The notes: a model not told the origin generated them from the letters alone. DNA of 64,000 bases from Pseudomonas gessardii (GCF_001983165.1 NZ_MNPU01000001.1:310001-374000), one strand, 5' to 3'. Shown: positions 44,333-54,435, numbered from the stretch's first letter. Numbers and translations are program-made.

Positions 44333-46090
44333 ATGCCGTCACGGACTCTGGAAACATGGCCCCACGGCGCGATCCTGCAGGATGCGCAACACACCCGCTT
44401 CGCCCTGTGGGCGCCGGATGCCTTTTACGTCAGCGTCGAGCTGCAAGGTGGCCAGTCGGTGCCCATGCTGCCCCAGGCCGAGGGGTGGTTTGTTGTCACC
44501 TTGCCCTGCCCGGCCGGCACCCGCTACCACTTCAACATCGAGGGTGAGCGCGATGTGCCGGACCCGGCCTCACGCCTCCAGTACGCGGGTGTGCATGGCG
44601 ACAGCGTGGTGGTCGACCCGCTGGCCTACTCCTGGCGCCACGGCACCTGGCAAGGGCGGCCCTGGCATGAAGCGGTGATCTATGAGCTGCATGTGGGGCT
44701 CCTTGGTGGTTATGCCGCAGTGGAGCAGCACCTGCCACGCCTGGCCGAACTGGGTGTCACCGCCATTGAGCTGATGCCACTGGCGCAATGCCCCGGTGAG
44801 CGCAATTGGGGCTACGACGGGGTCCTGCCCTACGCGCCGCAAGCGTCCCTGGGCACGCCGGACCAGTTGAAGCACCTGATCGACAGCGCCCATGAGCATG
44901 GCCTGGCGGTGATCCTCGATGTGGTCTACAACCACTTCGGCCCCGAGGGTAACGACCTGGGCCAGTATGCCAAAGGTTTTTTCCGCGAAGGCACCCACAC
45001 CCCCTGGGGCGCCGGGATCGACTTTCGTCGCCGCGAAGTGCGCGATTTCTTTATCGAAAACGCCCTGATGTGGTTGCTCGAATACCGTTTCGACGGCCTG
45101 CGCCTGGATGCGGTGCATGCCATCAACGACCCGCCATTCCTCCAGGAACTGGCCCGACGGGTGCGCGAACAGGTGGACCCGTGCCGCCATGTGTGGCTGG
45201 TGCTGGAAAATGAATTCAACCAGGCCAGCCTGTTGCAGCAGGGCTTCGATGGGCAATGGAACGACGACGGGCATAACGCCCTGCACGTGCTGTTGACCGG
45301 CGAGACCGACGCCTACTACGCCGACTTTGCCGATGACCCCACCGCCAAACTGGCCCGCTGCCTGGGCGAAGGTTTTATCTACCAGGGCCAGACCACACGC
45401 CACGGCACCCGGCGCGGCGAGCCCAGCGGGCATTTGCCGCCCAGCGCCTTCGTATTGTTTTTGCAGAACCACGACCAGGTCGGCAACCGCGCCCTGGGCG
45501 AGCGCCTGCACCAACTGTGCTCGCCCCAGGCGTTGCAGGCGGCCACGACCTTGCTGTTGCTGTCGCCGATGATCCCGTTGCTGTTTATGGGCGAGGAAGT
45601 CAACGCCGCACAGCCTTTCCTGTTTTTTACCGACTACCACGGTGCGTTGGCCGAGGCCGTGCGCGAAGGCCGGCGCAATGAGTTTGCCGACTTCGCGGCC
45701 TTCAGCGACCCCCAGCGCCGCGCGCAGATCCCCGACCCCAACGCGCTGCCGACCTTTGAGCGCTCCATTCCACGGTTTACCCAGGCGCCTGCGGCGTTGT
45801 ATCGGCAATTGCTGGGCCTGCGCCGGCAACATATCGTGCCCCATCTGCCCGGCAGCATGGCCCTCGGCGCGCAGGTCCTGGGCCCGGGCGCGCTGTCGGC
45901 ACGCTGGCGCCTGGGCAATGGCCGCGTGTTGCAGATCGACCTCAACCTGAGCCCGGCCACCCTGCACCACCCGGCCGGCCCTATCGCGCTGTTCAGCACC
46001 AGCGGCGCCCCTGGGGTGCTCACGCCCTTCTCTGCCCACGCCAGCCTGACGCCGGGCGCCCCCTCATCCTCTGTTGGAGAACACCCTTGA
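44333..46090 (+). CDS. treZ: Malto-oligosyltrehalose trehalohydrolase
   Basis: The product (585 residues) releases free trehalose from malto-oligosyltrehalose made by TreY. A GH13 catalytic core shows VIYELHVGL, the AVILDVVYNHFGPEGN region, FDGLRLDAVHAI with the nucleophile Asp, LVLENEFNQ with the acid-base Glu and LQNHDQVGNRA with the third Asp. An N-terminal CBM48-like domain (about residues 1-100) has FALWAPDAFYVSVEL. The ATG lies 14 bases after glgA; the stop overlaps the malQ TTG start as TTGA. Confidence 0.92.
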   Translation: MPSRTLETWPHGAILQDAQHTRFALWAPDAFYVSVELQGGQSVPMLPQAEGWFVVTLPCPAGTRYHFNIEGERDVPDPASRLQYAGVHGDSVVVDPLAYSWRHGTWQGRPWHEAVIYELHVGLLGGYAAVEQHLPRLAELGVTAIELMPLAQCPGERNWGYDGVLPYAPQASLGTPDQLKHLIDSAHEHGLAVILDVVYNHFGPEGNDLGQYAKGFFREGTHTPWGAGIDFRRREVRDFFIENALMWLLEYRFDGLRLDAVHAINDPPFLQELARRVREQVDPCRHVWLVLENEFNQASLLQQGFDGQWNDDGHNALHVLLTGETDAYYADFADDPTAKLARCLGEGFIYQGQTTRHGTRRGEPSGHLPPSAFVLFLQNHDQVGNRALGERLHQLCSPQALQAATTLLLLSPMIPLLFMGEEVNAAQPFLFFTDYHGALAEAVREGRRNEFADFAAFSDPQRRAQIPDPNALPTFERSIPRFTQAPAALYRQLLGLRRQHIVPHLPGSMALGAQVLGPGALSARWRLGNGRVLQIDLNLSPATLHHPAGPIALFSTSGAPGVLTPFSAHASLTPGAPSSSVGEHP

Positions 46091-48171
46091 GCGACGCGCA
46101 ATTGCAACGCCTCGCCAGCCGTGCAGGCCTGGCGGTGGATTGGATCGACGCCAATGGCCGAGCGCAGCAGGTCAGCGCCGACGCGCTGCGCGCCGTGCTC
46201 AATGGCCTTGGCCACCCCGCCGACACCGACGAAGCCATCGCCGCCAGCCTGCAAGCCCTGGAACGCGCGCAGCAAGACCGCCATCTTGCACCACTGTTGA
46301 CCGTAGACGTGGGCAGCAGCCTCGACCTGGCCGCTCACTTTGCCCCCGGCACGCCGTGCCAGGTTTATCTGGAGGACGGCAGCACCCTGGACCTTGAGTT
46401 GGATGCCCAGGCCAGGCTGCCCGGCATCCTGCCCGTGGGCTACCAGCGGGTGCAGGTCGCCGGGCAATCCTTCACCCTGGCCGTTGCCCCCCAGCGTTGC
46501 TTCAGCGTCGCCGAGGCGGTGGGCTGCCAGCCCGCCCGCGCCTGGGGCCTGAGCGTGCAGCTGTATGCCTTGCGCCGCAGTGGCGATGGTGGCTTTGGCG
46601 ATACCCAGGCCCTGGAGCAACTGGCCCGCGCAGCCGCTGAGCGCGGTGTCGATGCCCTGGCCATCAGCCCCCTGCACGCCATGTTCAGTGCCGATACCCA
46701 GCGCTATAGCCCGTATTCGCCTTCCAGTCGCTTGTTCCTCAACAGCCTGTATGCCTCGCCGGCGTGCATCCTCGGTGAACGGGCGTGGCGCAGCGCCATT
46801 GAGGCCACGGGGCTGGCCGATGAGTTGCAAGAGCTGGAACAACAAAGCCTGATCGACTGGCCCGCCGCCGCCAAGACCAAGCAGCGCCTGCTGCGTGCCC
46901 TGTACGACGACTTCCGCCAGGGCGAGCACCCGCAACAGGCCGACTTCCTGAGCTTTCGCCAGGCCGGCGGTGAGGCCCTGGAAAACCACTGCCGTTTCGA
47001 GGCCGTGCAGGCCGAGCGCGCCGCCAAGGGCGAAAGCCTCGACTGGCGCCAATGGCCCGAAGACTGGCGCGACCCGGGCAGCGCCACGCTCACGCACTTT
47101 GCGGCCGAGCAAGGCGAAGCGATTGGCTTCTACGCCTTCACCCAATGGCTGATCGCCCGCTGCCTGGAGCGCGTCCAACAAGCCGCTCGCGGCAGTGGCA
47201 TGGGTATCGGCCTGATTGCCGACCTGGCGGTGGGGGCCGATGGCGCCGGCAGCCAGGCCTGGAGCCGCCAGGATGAACTGCTGGCCGACCTCACCGTGGG
47301 CGCGCCACCGGATATCCTCAACCGCGCCGGCCAGGGCTGGGGCATCTCTGCGTTTTCCCCCGAAGGCCTGAAACGCAACGGGTTCCGTGCGTTTATCGAA
47401 ATGCTGCGGGCCAACTTCGCCCATGCCGGCGGTTTGCGGATCGACCATGTGATGGGCCTGCAACGGCTGTGGGTCATCCCCAGGGGCGCCTCGCCCAGAC
47501 AAGGCGCGTACCTGTATTACCCGGTGGACGACCTGCTGCGCCTGCTGGCCCTGGAGTCCAGCCGCCACCGGGCGATTGTGCTGGGCGAGGATTTGGGTAC
47601 GGTGCCCGAGGGCCTGCGGGAAAAACTCAGCGCCCGCGCCATGCTCGGCATGCGCGTGCTGTTATTCGAGCAGGACCATGGCGGGCGCTTCACGCCGATC
47701 CTCGACTGGCCGGACAACGCCCTGGCCACCACCAGCACCCATGACCTGCCGACACTCAATGGCTGGTGGCACCACCGCGATATCGAGTGGAATGTACAGC
47801 TGGGGCTGATCGATACGCCCACGGTGGAGCAATGGAGCGAACACCGCCAGCGTGAACGCACGGCACTGCGCCAGGCCTTGAGCCAGGATCCGCAAAACTT
47901 TGGCGCTGCGCTGCGCAACGAAACCGACGCCCTGCTCGATGCCAGCGTGCGCTACCTCGGCCATACCCGGGCGCCCCTGGTCTTGCTGCCCCTGGAAGAT
48001 GCCCTGGGCACCCTGGAGCAAGCCAACCTGCCCGGCACCCTCGACACCCATCCCAACTGGCGCCGCCGCCTGCCGGGGGATGCCACGCACCTGCTCGACG
48101 ATGACAACGCCGCACGCCGCCTGGAGCTGCTGGCGGTGGCGCGCCAGCAGGCCCTGGAGCGTGACCGATGA
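46087..48171 (+). CDS. malQ: 4-alpha-glucanotransferase (amylomaltase)
   Basis: The product (694 residues) moves maltosyl and longer units between alpha-glucans. GH77 marks are WGLSVQLYALRRSGDGGFGD, QAWSRQDELLADLTVGAPP, GGLRIDHVMGL with the nucleophile Asp, IVLGEDLGTVPEGLR with the acid-base Glu and TTSTHDLPT with the transition-state Asp. An extra N-terminal domain of about 150 residues is typical of the longer MalQ forms. The start is TTG overlapping the treZ stop; the stop overlaps the treY ATG. In this context it reshapes maltodextrins for TreY and GlgA. Confidence 0.93.
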   Translation: MSDAQLQRLASRAGLAVDWIDANGRAQQVSADALRAVLNGLGHPADTDEAIAASLQALERAQQDRHLAPLLTVDVGSSLDLAAHFAPGTPCQVYLEDGSTLDLELDAQARLPGILPVGYQRVQVAGQSFTLAVAPQRCFSVAEAVGCQPARAWGLSVQLYALRRSGDGGFGDTQALEQLARAAAERGVDALAISPLHAMFSADTQRYSPYSPSSRLFLNSLYASPACILGERAWRSAIEATGLADELQELEQQSLIDWPAAAKTKQRLLRALYDDFRQGEHPQQADFLSFRQAGGEALENHCRFEAVQAERAAKGESLDWRQWPEDWRDPGSATLTHFAAEQGEAIGFYAFTQWLIARCLERVQQAARGSGMGIGLIADLAVGADGAGSQAWSRQDELLADLTVGAPPDILNRAGQGWGISAFSPEGLKRNGFRAFIEMLRANFAHAGGLRIDHVMGLQRLWVIPRGASPRQGAYLYYPVDDLLRLLALESSRHRAIVLGEDLGTVPEGLREKLSARAMLGMRVLLFEQDHGGRFTPILDWPDNALATTSTHDLPTLNGWWHHRDIEWNVQLGLIDTPTVEQWSEHRQRERTALRQALSQDPQNFGAALRNETDALLDASVRYLGHTRAPLVLLPLEDALGTLEQANLPGTLDTHPNWRRRLPGDATHLLDDDNAARRLELLAVARQQALERDR

Positions 48172-50921
48172 ACGCCCCTGTGCTACGGGCCACCCAACGC
48201 CTGCAATTCCACCAGGGCTTTACCCTTGACGACGCGGTGCCGCTGGTGCCGTACTTTGCCCGCCTGGGCATCAGCCACTTGTACGCCTCGCCCCTGCTCA
48301 AGGCCCGCGCCGGCTCGATGCATGGCTACGACGTGGTGGACCCGACCACGCTCAACCCGCAGCTGGGCGGCGAGCCGGCGCTACGCCGCCTGGTGGCGGC
48401 CCTGCGCGCGCACGACATGGGGCTGATTCTGGACATCGTGTCCAACCATATGGCGGTTGGCGGCAGCGACAACCCCTGGTGGCTGGACCTCCTGGAATGG
48501 GGGCGCCTGAGCCCCTACAGCGAATTCTTCGATATCCAGTGGCACTCGCCGGACCCGCTGCTCAAGGGCCAACTGTTGCTGCCCTTTCTCGGCAACGACT
48601 ACGGCGAAGCCTTGCAAAGCGGCACGCTGCCCCTGCGCTTCGATCCGGGCCAGGGCCGTTTTTTTGTCGAGCACTACGAGCACCATTTTCCGATCTGCCC
48701 CCGTGACTATGGCGCTATCCTGCGCAGCCACCCTCCCCTCAAAGACCTCGCCGACCGCTTCAGCGCCCTGGCCTATCAGGCCGATGCCTGGCCCCTGGCC
48801 GCCAGCCTGAAACAGGAGCTGGCCGCACAGGCCCGCAGCCCCTTGAACCTGGCCGCCATCGAACACGCCCTGGGCCTGTTTGATGGGCGCCAGGCCGAAG
48901 GTTTCGCGCGCCTGCATCAGTTGCTGGAACAGCAAGCCTATCGCCTGGCCAGTTGGCGCACGGCGGCGGATGACATCAATTGGCGGCGCTTTTTCGATGT
49001 CAACGAGCTGGGCGGCCTGCGGGTCGAACGGGCCATGGTGTTCGAGGCCACCCACCGCAAGATTTTCCAGCTGATCAGCGAGGGCCTGGTGGATGGCTTG
49101 CGTATCGACCATATCGACGGCCTGGCCGATCCCCGTGGCTACTGCCGCAAGTTGCGCCGGCGCGTGGACGGGTTGTCGCCAACCCGGCACTTGCCGATCT
49201 TTGTCGAGAAGATCCTCGGCAGCGGCGAAACCCTGCGCGAAGACTGGCGGGTCGACGGCACCACCGGCTATGAGTTCATGAACCAGGTGTCGCTGATGCA
49301 GCACGATCCCCAGGGGGTCGAGGCATTGGCCCGGCTGTGGAGCGCCACCAGCGAGCGGCCCTCGGCATTTATCGAGGAAGCGTACCTGGCTCGGCAACAG
49401 ATCCTCAACGGCTCCCTGGCCGGGGATTTTGAAAGCGTGGCCCAGGCCCTGCTGCAAGTGGCCCGTGCCGATGTGATGAGCCGTGACCTGACCCTGGGTG
49501 CGATCCGTCGCGCCTTGCAGGCGCTGGTTGTGCACTTCCCGGTGTACCGCACCTATATCAGCGCCTGTGGCCGCAGTGCGGCTGACGAGGTGGTGTTCCA
49601 ACAGGCCCTGGCCGGTGCCCGTGAAACCTTGAGCGAGGCTGACTGGCCGGTGCTCGACTACCTGCAACAATGGCTCGGCGGCCAACCCTGGCGCGAGCGC
49701 GCCTGGGGGCAACCGCGCAAGCGCCTCAAGCATGCCTGCGTGCGCTTCCAGCAACTGACCTCGCCGACAGCCGCCAAGGCCGTGGAAGACACTGCGCTCT
49801 ATCGCTCGGCGGTGCTGCTCGCGCGCAATGATGTAGGGTTCAATACCGAACAGTTCAGCGCGCCCCTGGCCGACTTCCATGCCACCAACCAGCAGCGCCT
49901 GCAGACCTTCCCCGACAATCTGCTGGCCACGGCCAGCCACGACCACAAGCGCGGCGAAGACAGCCGCGCGCGCCTGGCGGTGCTCAGCGAGTGCGCGCCG
50001 TGGTATGCCGAGCAGGTGCAGCACTGGCGCACTCTGGCCATGCCCTTGCGCGATGACCCAGCCATTCCGTCGGCCGCTGATGAGCTGATTCTCTATCAGG
50101 TGCTGCTGGGCAGTTGGCCCCTGGACCTGGATCTGCAGGACACCGGTGACTATCAGCGGCGCCTCTGGCAGTGGCAACAAAAAGCCCTGCGCGAAGCCAA
50201 GCTGCACAGCAGCTGGAGTGCGCCCAACGATAGCTACGAGCAGGGTGTCGACGCCTTCCTCAGCCGTTTGCTGCTCGAGCCCAGCGGCTTGCCCTTGCGC
50301 ACGGCGATCCACGCGGCCGCCGAGGCCATCGCCCCCGCTGGCGCCTTGAACGGGCTGGCGCAATCCTTGCTGCGCAACACCGTGCCAGGCGTGCCGGACC
50401 TGTATCAGGGCGACGAGTTCTGGGACTTGAGCCTGGTGGACCCCGACAACCGGCGGGCCGTGGATTTCAATGCCCGGCAACGGGCACTGGCGACAGCCCC
50501 GCACGCTTTGCTTGAGCGCTGGCGTGACGGGCACTTGAAGCAGGCGCTGATCGCCCAGGTGTTGAACCTGCGCAAAGCCCACCCGCTGCTGTTTGCCAGG
50601 GGGCGCTATGTGCCGCTGCCCGTGCTGGGCAGGCATGCCCAACGGATTGTCACCTTCAGCCGCGAGTATCAGGGCCAGTGGCTGTTGGTGGTGGTGCCAC
50701 GCTGGACCCACACCCTGCTTGAAAACAGCGCGTGCCCCCAGGTGGATGCGCAAGTGTGGGGCGATACCCGGATCACATTACCGTTCGACGTCACGTTGCA
50801 AAACTGGAAGGGACTTTTGCAAACCGGTGCAGTCACACCCAACAAGGAGCTACTGATCAGCGCTGCCCTGAGGGATATACCGGTGAATGTCTTTATCCAT
50901 TCTGACGATCAAGAAAGCTGA
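48168..50921 (+). CDS. treY: Malto-oligosyltrehalose synthase
   Basis: The product (917 residues) converts the reducing-end maltosyl unit of alpha-glucans to a trehalose end. GH13 features are HLYASPLLKARAGSMHGYDV, LGLILDIVSNHMA (reads MGLILDIVSNHMAVGG), DGLRIDHIDGLADP with the nucleophile Asp, FVEKILGSGE with the acid-base Glu, and TASHDHKRGEDSRAR with the third Asp; the C-terminus has VPDLYQGDEFWDLSLVDPDNRR. The length is typical of TreY with its insertions. It overlaps malQ and is followed 23 bases later by a DUF2934 gene. Confidence 0.93.
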   Translation: MNAPVLRATQRLQFHQGFTLDDAVPLVPYFARLGISHLYASPLLKARAGSMHGYDVVDPTTLNPQLGGEPALRRLVAALRAHDMGLILDIVSNHMAVGGSDNPWWLDLLEWGRLSPYSEFFDIQWHSPDPLLKGQLLLPFLGNDYGEALQSGTLPLRFDPGQGRFFVEHYEHHFPICPRDYGAILRSHPPLKDLADRFSALAYQADAWPLAASLKQELAAQARSPLNLAAIEHALGLFDGRQAEGFARLHQLLEQQAYRLASWRTAADDINWRRFFDVNELGGLRVERAMVFEATHRKIFQLISEGLVDGLRIDHIDGLADPRGYCRKLRRRVDGLSPTRHLPIFVEKILGSGETLREDWRVDGTTGYEFMNQVSLMQHDPQGVEALARLWSATSERPSAFIEEAYLARQQILNGSLAGDFESVAQALLQVARADVMSRDLTLGAIRRALQALVVHFPVYRTYISACGRSAADEVVFQQALAGARETLSEADWPVLDYLQQWLGGQPWRERAWGQPRKRLKHACVRFQQLTSPTAAKAVEDTALYRSAVLLARNDVGFNTEQFSAPLADFHATNQQRLQTFPDNLLATASHDHKRGEDSRARLAVLSECAPWYAEQVQHWRTLAMPLRDDPAIPSAADELILYQVLLGSWPLDLDLQDTGDYQRRLWQWQQKALREAKLHSSWSAPNDSYEQGVDAFLSRLLLEPSGLPLRTAIHAAAEAIAPAGALNGLAQSLLRNTVPGVPDLYQGDEFWDLSLVDPDNRRAVDFNARQRALATAPHALLERWRDGHLKQALIAQVLNLRKAHPLLFARGRYVPLPVLGRHAQRIVTFSREYQGQWLLVVVPRWTHTLLENSACPQVDAQVWGDTRITLPFDVTLQNWKGLLQTGAVTPNKELLISAALRDIPVNVFIHSDDQES

Positions 50922-50944
50922 AACTCTCTGTGAGGAGCATTGCG

Positions 50945-51175
50945 ATGAGCACCGAAGACAAACGCATTCGTGAATTCGCGTATCAGATCTGGGAGTCTGA
51001 AGGTAAGCCCGAAGGCCAGGAAGCCCGCCATTGGGAAATGGCCCGCAAGTTGGCCGAAGCCGAGGCCCAGACCCCCAGCAAACCCAAGGCCAGCACAAAG
51101 CCCAAGGCCAAACCGCCTGCGGAAAAACCCGCCGTGGCCAAGAAACCCCGGGCCCCGCGCAAGCCCGCCGGCTGA
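50945..51175 (+). CDS. DUF2934 protein with Lys/Ala/Pro-rich tail
   Basis: The product (76 residues) has the DUF2934 helix pair RIREFAYQIWESEGKPEGQE-RHWEMARKLAEAEA and a tail rich in Lys, Ala and Pro (SKPKASTKPKAKPPAEKP). The function of the family is not known; it occurs regularly next to glg/tre genes in Pseudomonas and may bind nucleic acid or a metabolic enzyme through its basic tail. It starts at ATG 50945 behind a GAGG site and lies between treY and glgX. Confidence 0.8.
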   Translation: MSTEDKRIREFAYQIWESEGKPEGQEARHWEMARKLAEAEAQTPSKPKASTKPKAKPPAEKPAVAKKPRAPRKPAG

Positions 51176-51271
51176 CCCACCTCAGGCGCCGGTACACAAC
51201 GCAATGATTGACCTGACCTGATGTCAGCACGGGCCCCGTTTGGCCTGAAAAAACCTTGCAGGAGCACCACC

Positions 51272-53413
51272 ATGAGCAAGACACCCGATACCGAGCCGTC
51301 GCGGATTCGTGAAGGTTTACCCTTCCCCCTCGGCGCGACCTGGGACGGTCTGGGGGTCAATTTCGCGCTGTTCTCGGCCAACGCCACCAAGGTCGAGCTG
51401 TGCCTGTTCGACGACACCGGCGAAGTCGAGCTGGAGCGTATCGAACTGCCGGAATACACCGACGAGACCTTCCACGGCTACTTGCCCGACGCCCACCCGG
51501 GGCTGATCTATGGCTACCGCGTGTACGGGGCCTATGACCCGGCCAATGGCCATCGCTTCAACCACCATAAATTGCTGATCGACCCCTATGCCAAGCAACT
51601 GGTGGGCGAGCTCAAGTGGTCCGAAGCGCTGTTTGGCTACACCATCGGCCACCCGGATGCCGACCTGAGCTTTGATGAACGCGACAGCGCGCCCTTCGTG
51701 CCCAAATGCAAAGTCATCGACCCGGCCCATACCTGGGGCAACGACCAGCCGGTGCGCACGCCGTGGGACCGCACCATCCTCTATGAAACCCATCTGCGCG
51801 GCATCAGCATGCGTCATCCTTCGGTCCCGGAGGCGGTGCGTGGCACCTGCGCCGGGTTGATGGTCGACGATGTGCTCAAGCACATCCGCCAACTGGGCGT
51901 GTCGTCGGTGGAGTTGCTGCCGGTCCACGCCTTCGTCAATGACCAGCACCTGCTGCAAAAAGGCATGACCAACTACTGGGGCTACAACAGCATCGCCTTC
52001 TTTGCCCCCGACCCGCGCTACCTGGCCAGCGGCAAGATCGCCGAGTTCAAGGAAATGGTCGCGCACCTGCACGAAGCCAGGCTGGAGGTGATCCTCGATG
52101 TGGTCTACAACCACACCGCCGAAGGCAACGAGCAGGGCCCGACCCTGTCGATGCGCGGTATCGACAATGCCTCCTACTACCGCTTGATGCCCGATGACAA
52201 ACGCTTCTATATCAACGATTCCGGCACCGGCAATACCCTGGACCTGAGCCACCCCTGCGTGCTGCAAATGGTCACCGACTCCCTGCGTTACTGGGCCACG
52301 GAGATGCATGTGGATGGTTTCCGCTTTGACCTGGCGACTATCCTGGGGCGTTATCACGACGGTTTTGACGAGCGCCACAGCTTCCTCGTCGCCTGCCGCC
52401 AGGACCCGGTGCTGCGCCAGGTAAAAATGATCGCCGAGCCCTGGGATGTGGGCCCCGGCGGCTATCAGGTGGGCAACTTCCCGCCAGGCTGGGTGGAATG
52501 GAATGATCGTTTCCGCGACACCGTGCGCGCGTTCTGGAAAGGCGATGACGGCCAACTGGCGGACTTTGCCGGGCGCATGACCGCCTCCGGCGAGATGTTC
52601 AACCAGCGCGGGCGCCGGCCCTACAGCTCGGTGAACTTCATCACTGCCCATGACGGCTTCACCCTGCACGACCTGGTGTCCTACAACGACAAGCACAACG
52701 AAGCCAACGACGAAAACAACCAGGACGGCAGCAATAACAACCTGTCGTGGAACCACGGCGTCGAAGGCCCGACCGACGACCCCGCGATCAACGCGCTGCG
52801 CCTGCGCCAGATGCGCAACTTCTTCGCCACCCTGCTGCTGGCCCAGGGCACGCCGATGCTGGTGGCCGGTGACGAATTCGCGCGCACCCAGCACGGCAAC
52901 AACAACGCCTACTGCCAGGACAGTGAAATCGGCTGGGTCAACTGGGACCTGGATGAAGACGGCAAGTCGCTGCTCACGTTCGTCAAGCGCCTGATCAAGC
53001 TGCGCCTGGCTTACCCCATCCTGCGGCGCGGGCGCTTCCTGGTGGGCGACTATAACGAAGACATTGGGGTCAAGGACGTGACGTGGCTGGCCCCCGACGG
53101 CAACGAAATGACCATTGAACAGTGGCAAGACAGCCAGGGCCGTTGCCTGGGGATGCTGATGGATGGCCGCGCCCAGGAAACCGGGATTCGCCGGCCAGGC
53201 GCCGATGCCACGCTGCTGCTGGTGGTCAACGCGCACCACGACCTGGTGAATTTCCGCTTGCCCCAGGTGCCGGATGGCGGCTTCTGGACCTGCATGGTCG
53301 ACACCCACCAGCCGGCCGTAAGCGGCCAGGAGCGCTTCGATTTTGACCACGAATACGCCGTGACCGGGCGTTCGCTGCTGCTGTTTGAACTGCAGCATGA
53401 GCCAGCGGCGTGA
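51272..53413 (+). CDS. glgX: Glycogen debranching enzyme
   Basis: The product (713 residues) hydrolyses alpha-1,6 branches of limit dextrins. Order of parts: CBM48 (about residues 10-100, LGATWDGLGVNFALFSANA), then a GH13 core with VILDVVYNHTAEGN, VDGFRFDLATILG with the nucleophile Asp, MIAEPWDVGPGGYQVGNFP with the acid-base Glu and FITAHDGFTLHDLVSYNDKHN with the third Asp. The ATG at 51272 with CAGGAG upstream is chosen over an in-frame ATG 51 bases earlier that lacks one. Together with malQ and treYZ it processes alpha-glucan towards trehalose. Confidence 0.93.
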   Translation: MSKTPDTEPSRIREGLPFPLGATWDGLGVNFALFSANATKVELCLFDDTGEVELERIELPEYTDETFHGYLPDAHPGLIYGYRVYGAYDPANGHRFNHHKLLIDPYAKQLVGELKWSEALFGYTIGHPDADLSFDERDSAPFVPKCKVIDPAHTWGNDQPVRTPWDRTILYETHLRGISMRHPSVPEAVRGTCAGLMVDDVLKHIRQLGVSSVELLPVHAFVNDQHLLQKGMTNYWGYNSIAFFAPDPRYLASGKIAEFKEMVAHLHEARLEVILDVVYNHTAEGNEQGPTLSMRGIDNASYYRLMPDDKRFYINDSGTGNTLDLSHPCVLQMVTDSLRYWATEMHVDGFRFDLATILGRYHDGFDERHSFLVACRQDPVLRQVKMIAEPWDVGPGGYQVGNFPPGWVEWNDRFRDTVRAFWKGDDGQLADFAGRMTASGEMFNQRGRRPYSSVNFITAHDGFTLHDLVSYNDKHNEANDENNQDGSNNNLSWNHGVEGPTDDPAINALRLRQMRNFFATLLLAQGTPMLVAGDEFARTQHGNNNAYCQDSEIGWVNWDLDEDGKSLLTFVKRLIKLRLAYPILRRGRFLVGDYNEDIGVKDVTWLAPDGNEMTIEQWQDSQGRCLGMLMDGRAQETGIRRPGADATLLLVVNAHHDLVNFRLPQVPDGGFWTCMVDTHQPAVSGQERFDFDHEYAVTGRSLLLFELQHEPAA

Positions 53414-53634
53414 AAAGGGCTCTACGTGTTTCTACCAAGGGCCTGATGCACTCATCCTGAAAAAAATACGATTTTGCCCGGCGAAGGCGCGACGAATCCC
53501 CGGCTATGAACAATACTCATACACGGCAATCCAGGATTCGGAGCGCCAGCGTGCCGTAATGGCCTTGCGCCATAGCGACAAAAAGGAGAGTCGACCCGTC
53601 AACGGGGTACGACCTGCATCATCAGGACAAGGAC
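53414..53634. other. Intergenic region after glgX
   Basis: About 220 bp without a convincing gene. A short inverted repeat ACCCGTCAACGGGGT at about 53594-53608 lies near the start of the next gene; nothing else stands out. Confidence 0.4.
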
Positions 53635-54405
53635 GTGACATTGATCAAACCCGCCCCTCTGCACGACAGTCGCCGCCTGCCGGCGCAAATCTGGAACAGT
53701 GCGCCGCAGCTGGCGCAAATCCCCACCATCAGCCCTTCCCTATTGGTGCCTCCTGGCTCACGCGTTGTTGTCGTTGCCCCCCACCCCGGTGATGAAGTGC
53801 TGGCCTGCGGCGGTTTGCTGCAACTGCTCAGCACCCTCGATTACCCCTTGAAGCTGATCTCGATCACCGACGGCAGTGCCAGCCATCCGGGTTCCAACCA
53901 GTGGTCGGCGCAGCGCCTGAGCGTGTTTCGCCCCCAGGAAAGTGTCGAGGCCCTGCGCCGCCTTGGCTTGCCCCTGCACAGCCTGAAGTGGATTCGCGGC
54001 GGCTTTTGCGACAACGCCCTGGCCGCCCGTGAACCCGCCTTGAGCCAATTTATTGCACGCTACCTGCAACCCGGTGATGTGGTGTTTACTACCTGGCGCA
54101 ATGATGGCAATGACGACCATGATGCCGTCGGCCGGGCTACCGCCATCGCCTGTGCGCAGACCGGCGCGCGCCTGCTGGAGTTGCCGATCTGGGCCTGGCA
54201 CTGGCCCGCCCGCGACGCCGGCCGCATGCCCTGGCAGTGCGCGCGCAAGGTGCGCCTCGACACCTGGAGCGTGGCGCGCAAACGCCACGCAGCCCACGCT
54301 TATGCCAGCCAGTTGCTTGGCGACCCGCTGATCGGCCTGGCGCCGATGCTACCGCCGGTGCTGCTGGAGCGCATGCGCGAACCCTATGAGATTGTGTTCC
54401 TGTAA
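53635..54405 (+). CDS. PIG-L family N-acetylglucosaminyl deacetylase-like protein
   Basis: The product (256 residues) is a zinc-dependent LmbE/PIG-L-type deacetylase. Zinc motif VVVAPHPGDEVLACGG matches the AHPDDE family motif with a single change (PGDE for PDDE), and the DHDAVGRATAIACAQ segment supplies the third zinc His and the fifth-helix region. It starts with GTG 53635 behind AAGGA. Neighbours encode glucan-processing enzymes and an autotransporter, so an amino-sugar substrate of a surface glycan is conceivable, but nothing in the sequence fixes it. PIG-L genes at this place are found in some Pseudomonas (recalled, not checked). Confidence 0.78.
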   Translation: MTLIKPAPLHDSRRLPAQIWNSAPQLAQIPTISPSLLVPPGSRVVVVAPHPGDEVLACGGLLQLLSTLDYPLKLISITDGSASHPGSNQWSAQRLSVFRPQESVEALRRLGLPLHSLKWIRGGFCDNALAAREPALSQFIARYLQPGDVVFTTWRNDGNDDHDAVGRATAIACAQTGARLLELPIWAWHWPARDAGRMPWQCARKVRLDTWSVARKRHAAHAYASQLLGDPLIGLAPMLPPVLLERMREPYEIVFL

Positions 54406-54435
54406 CTAGTCTATACCTGTTAATTCTGACAGTAG

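Noticed and set aside
45634-47568. 644-codon open frame on the minus strand spanning treZ and malQ
   Set aside because: It crosses two real genes in opposite sense and has no recognisable domain.
48381-50753. 790-codon open frame on the minus strand
   Set aside because: It is antisense to treY, which has complete GH13 motifs; the antisense product is Gln/His/Gly-rich and looks random.
51317-53398. 693-codon open frame on the minus strand
   Set aside because: It is antisense to glgX with all catalytic motifs present.
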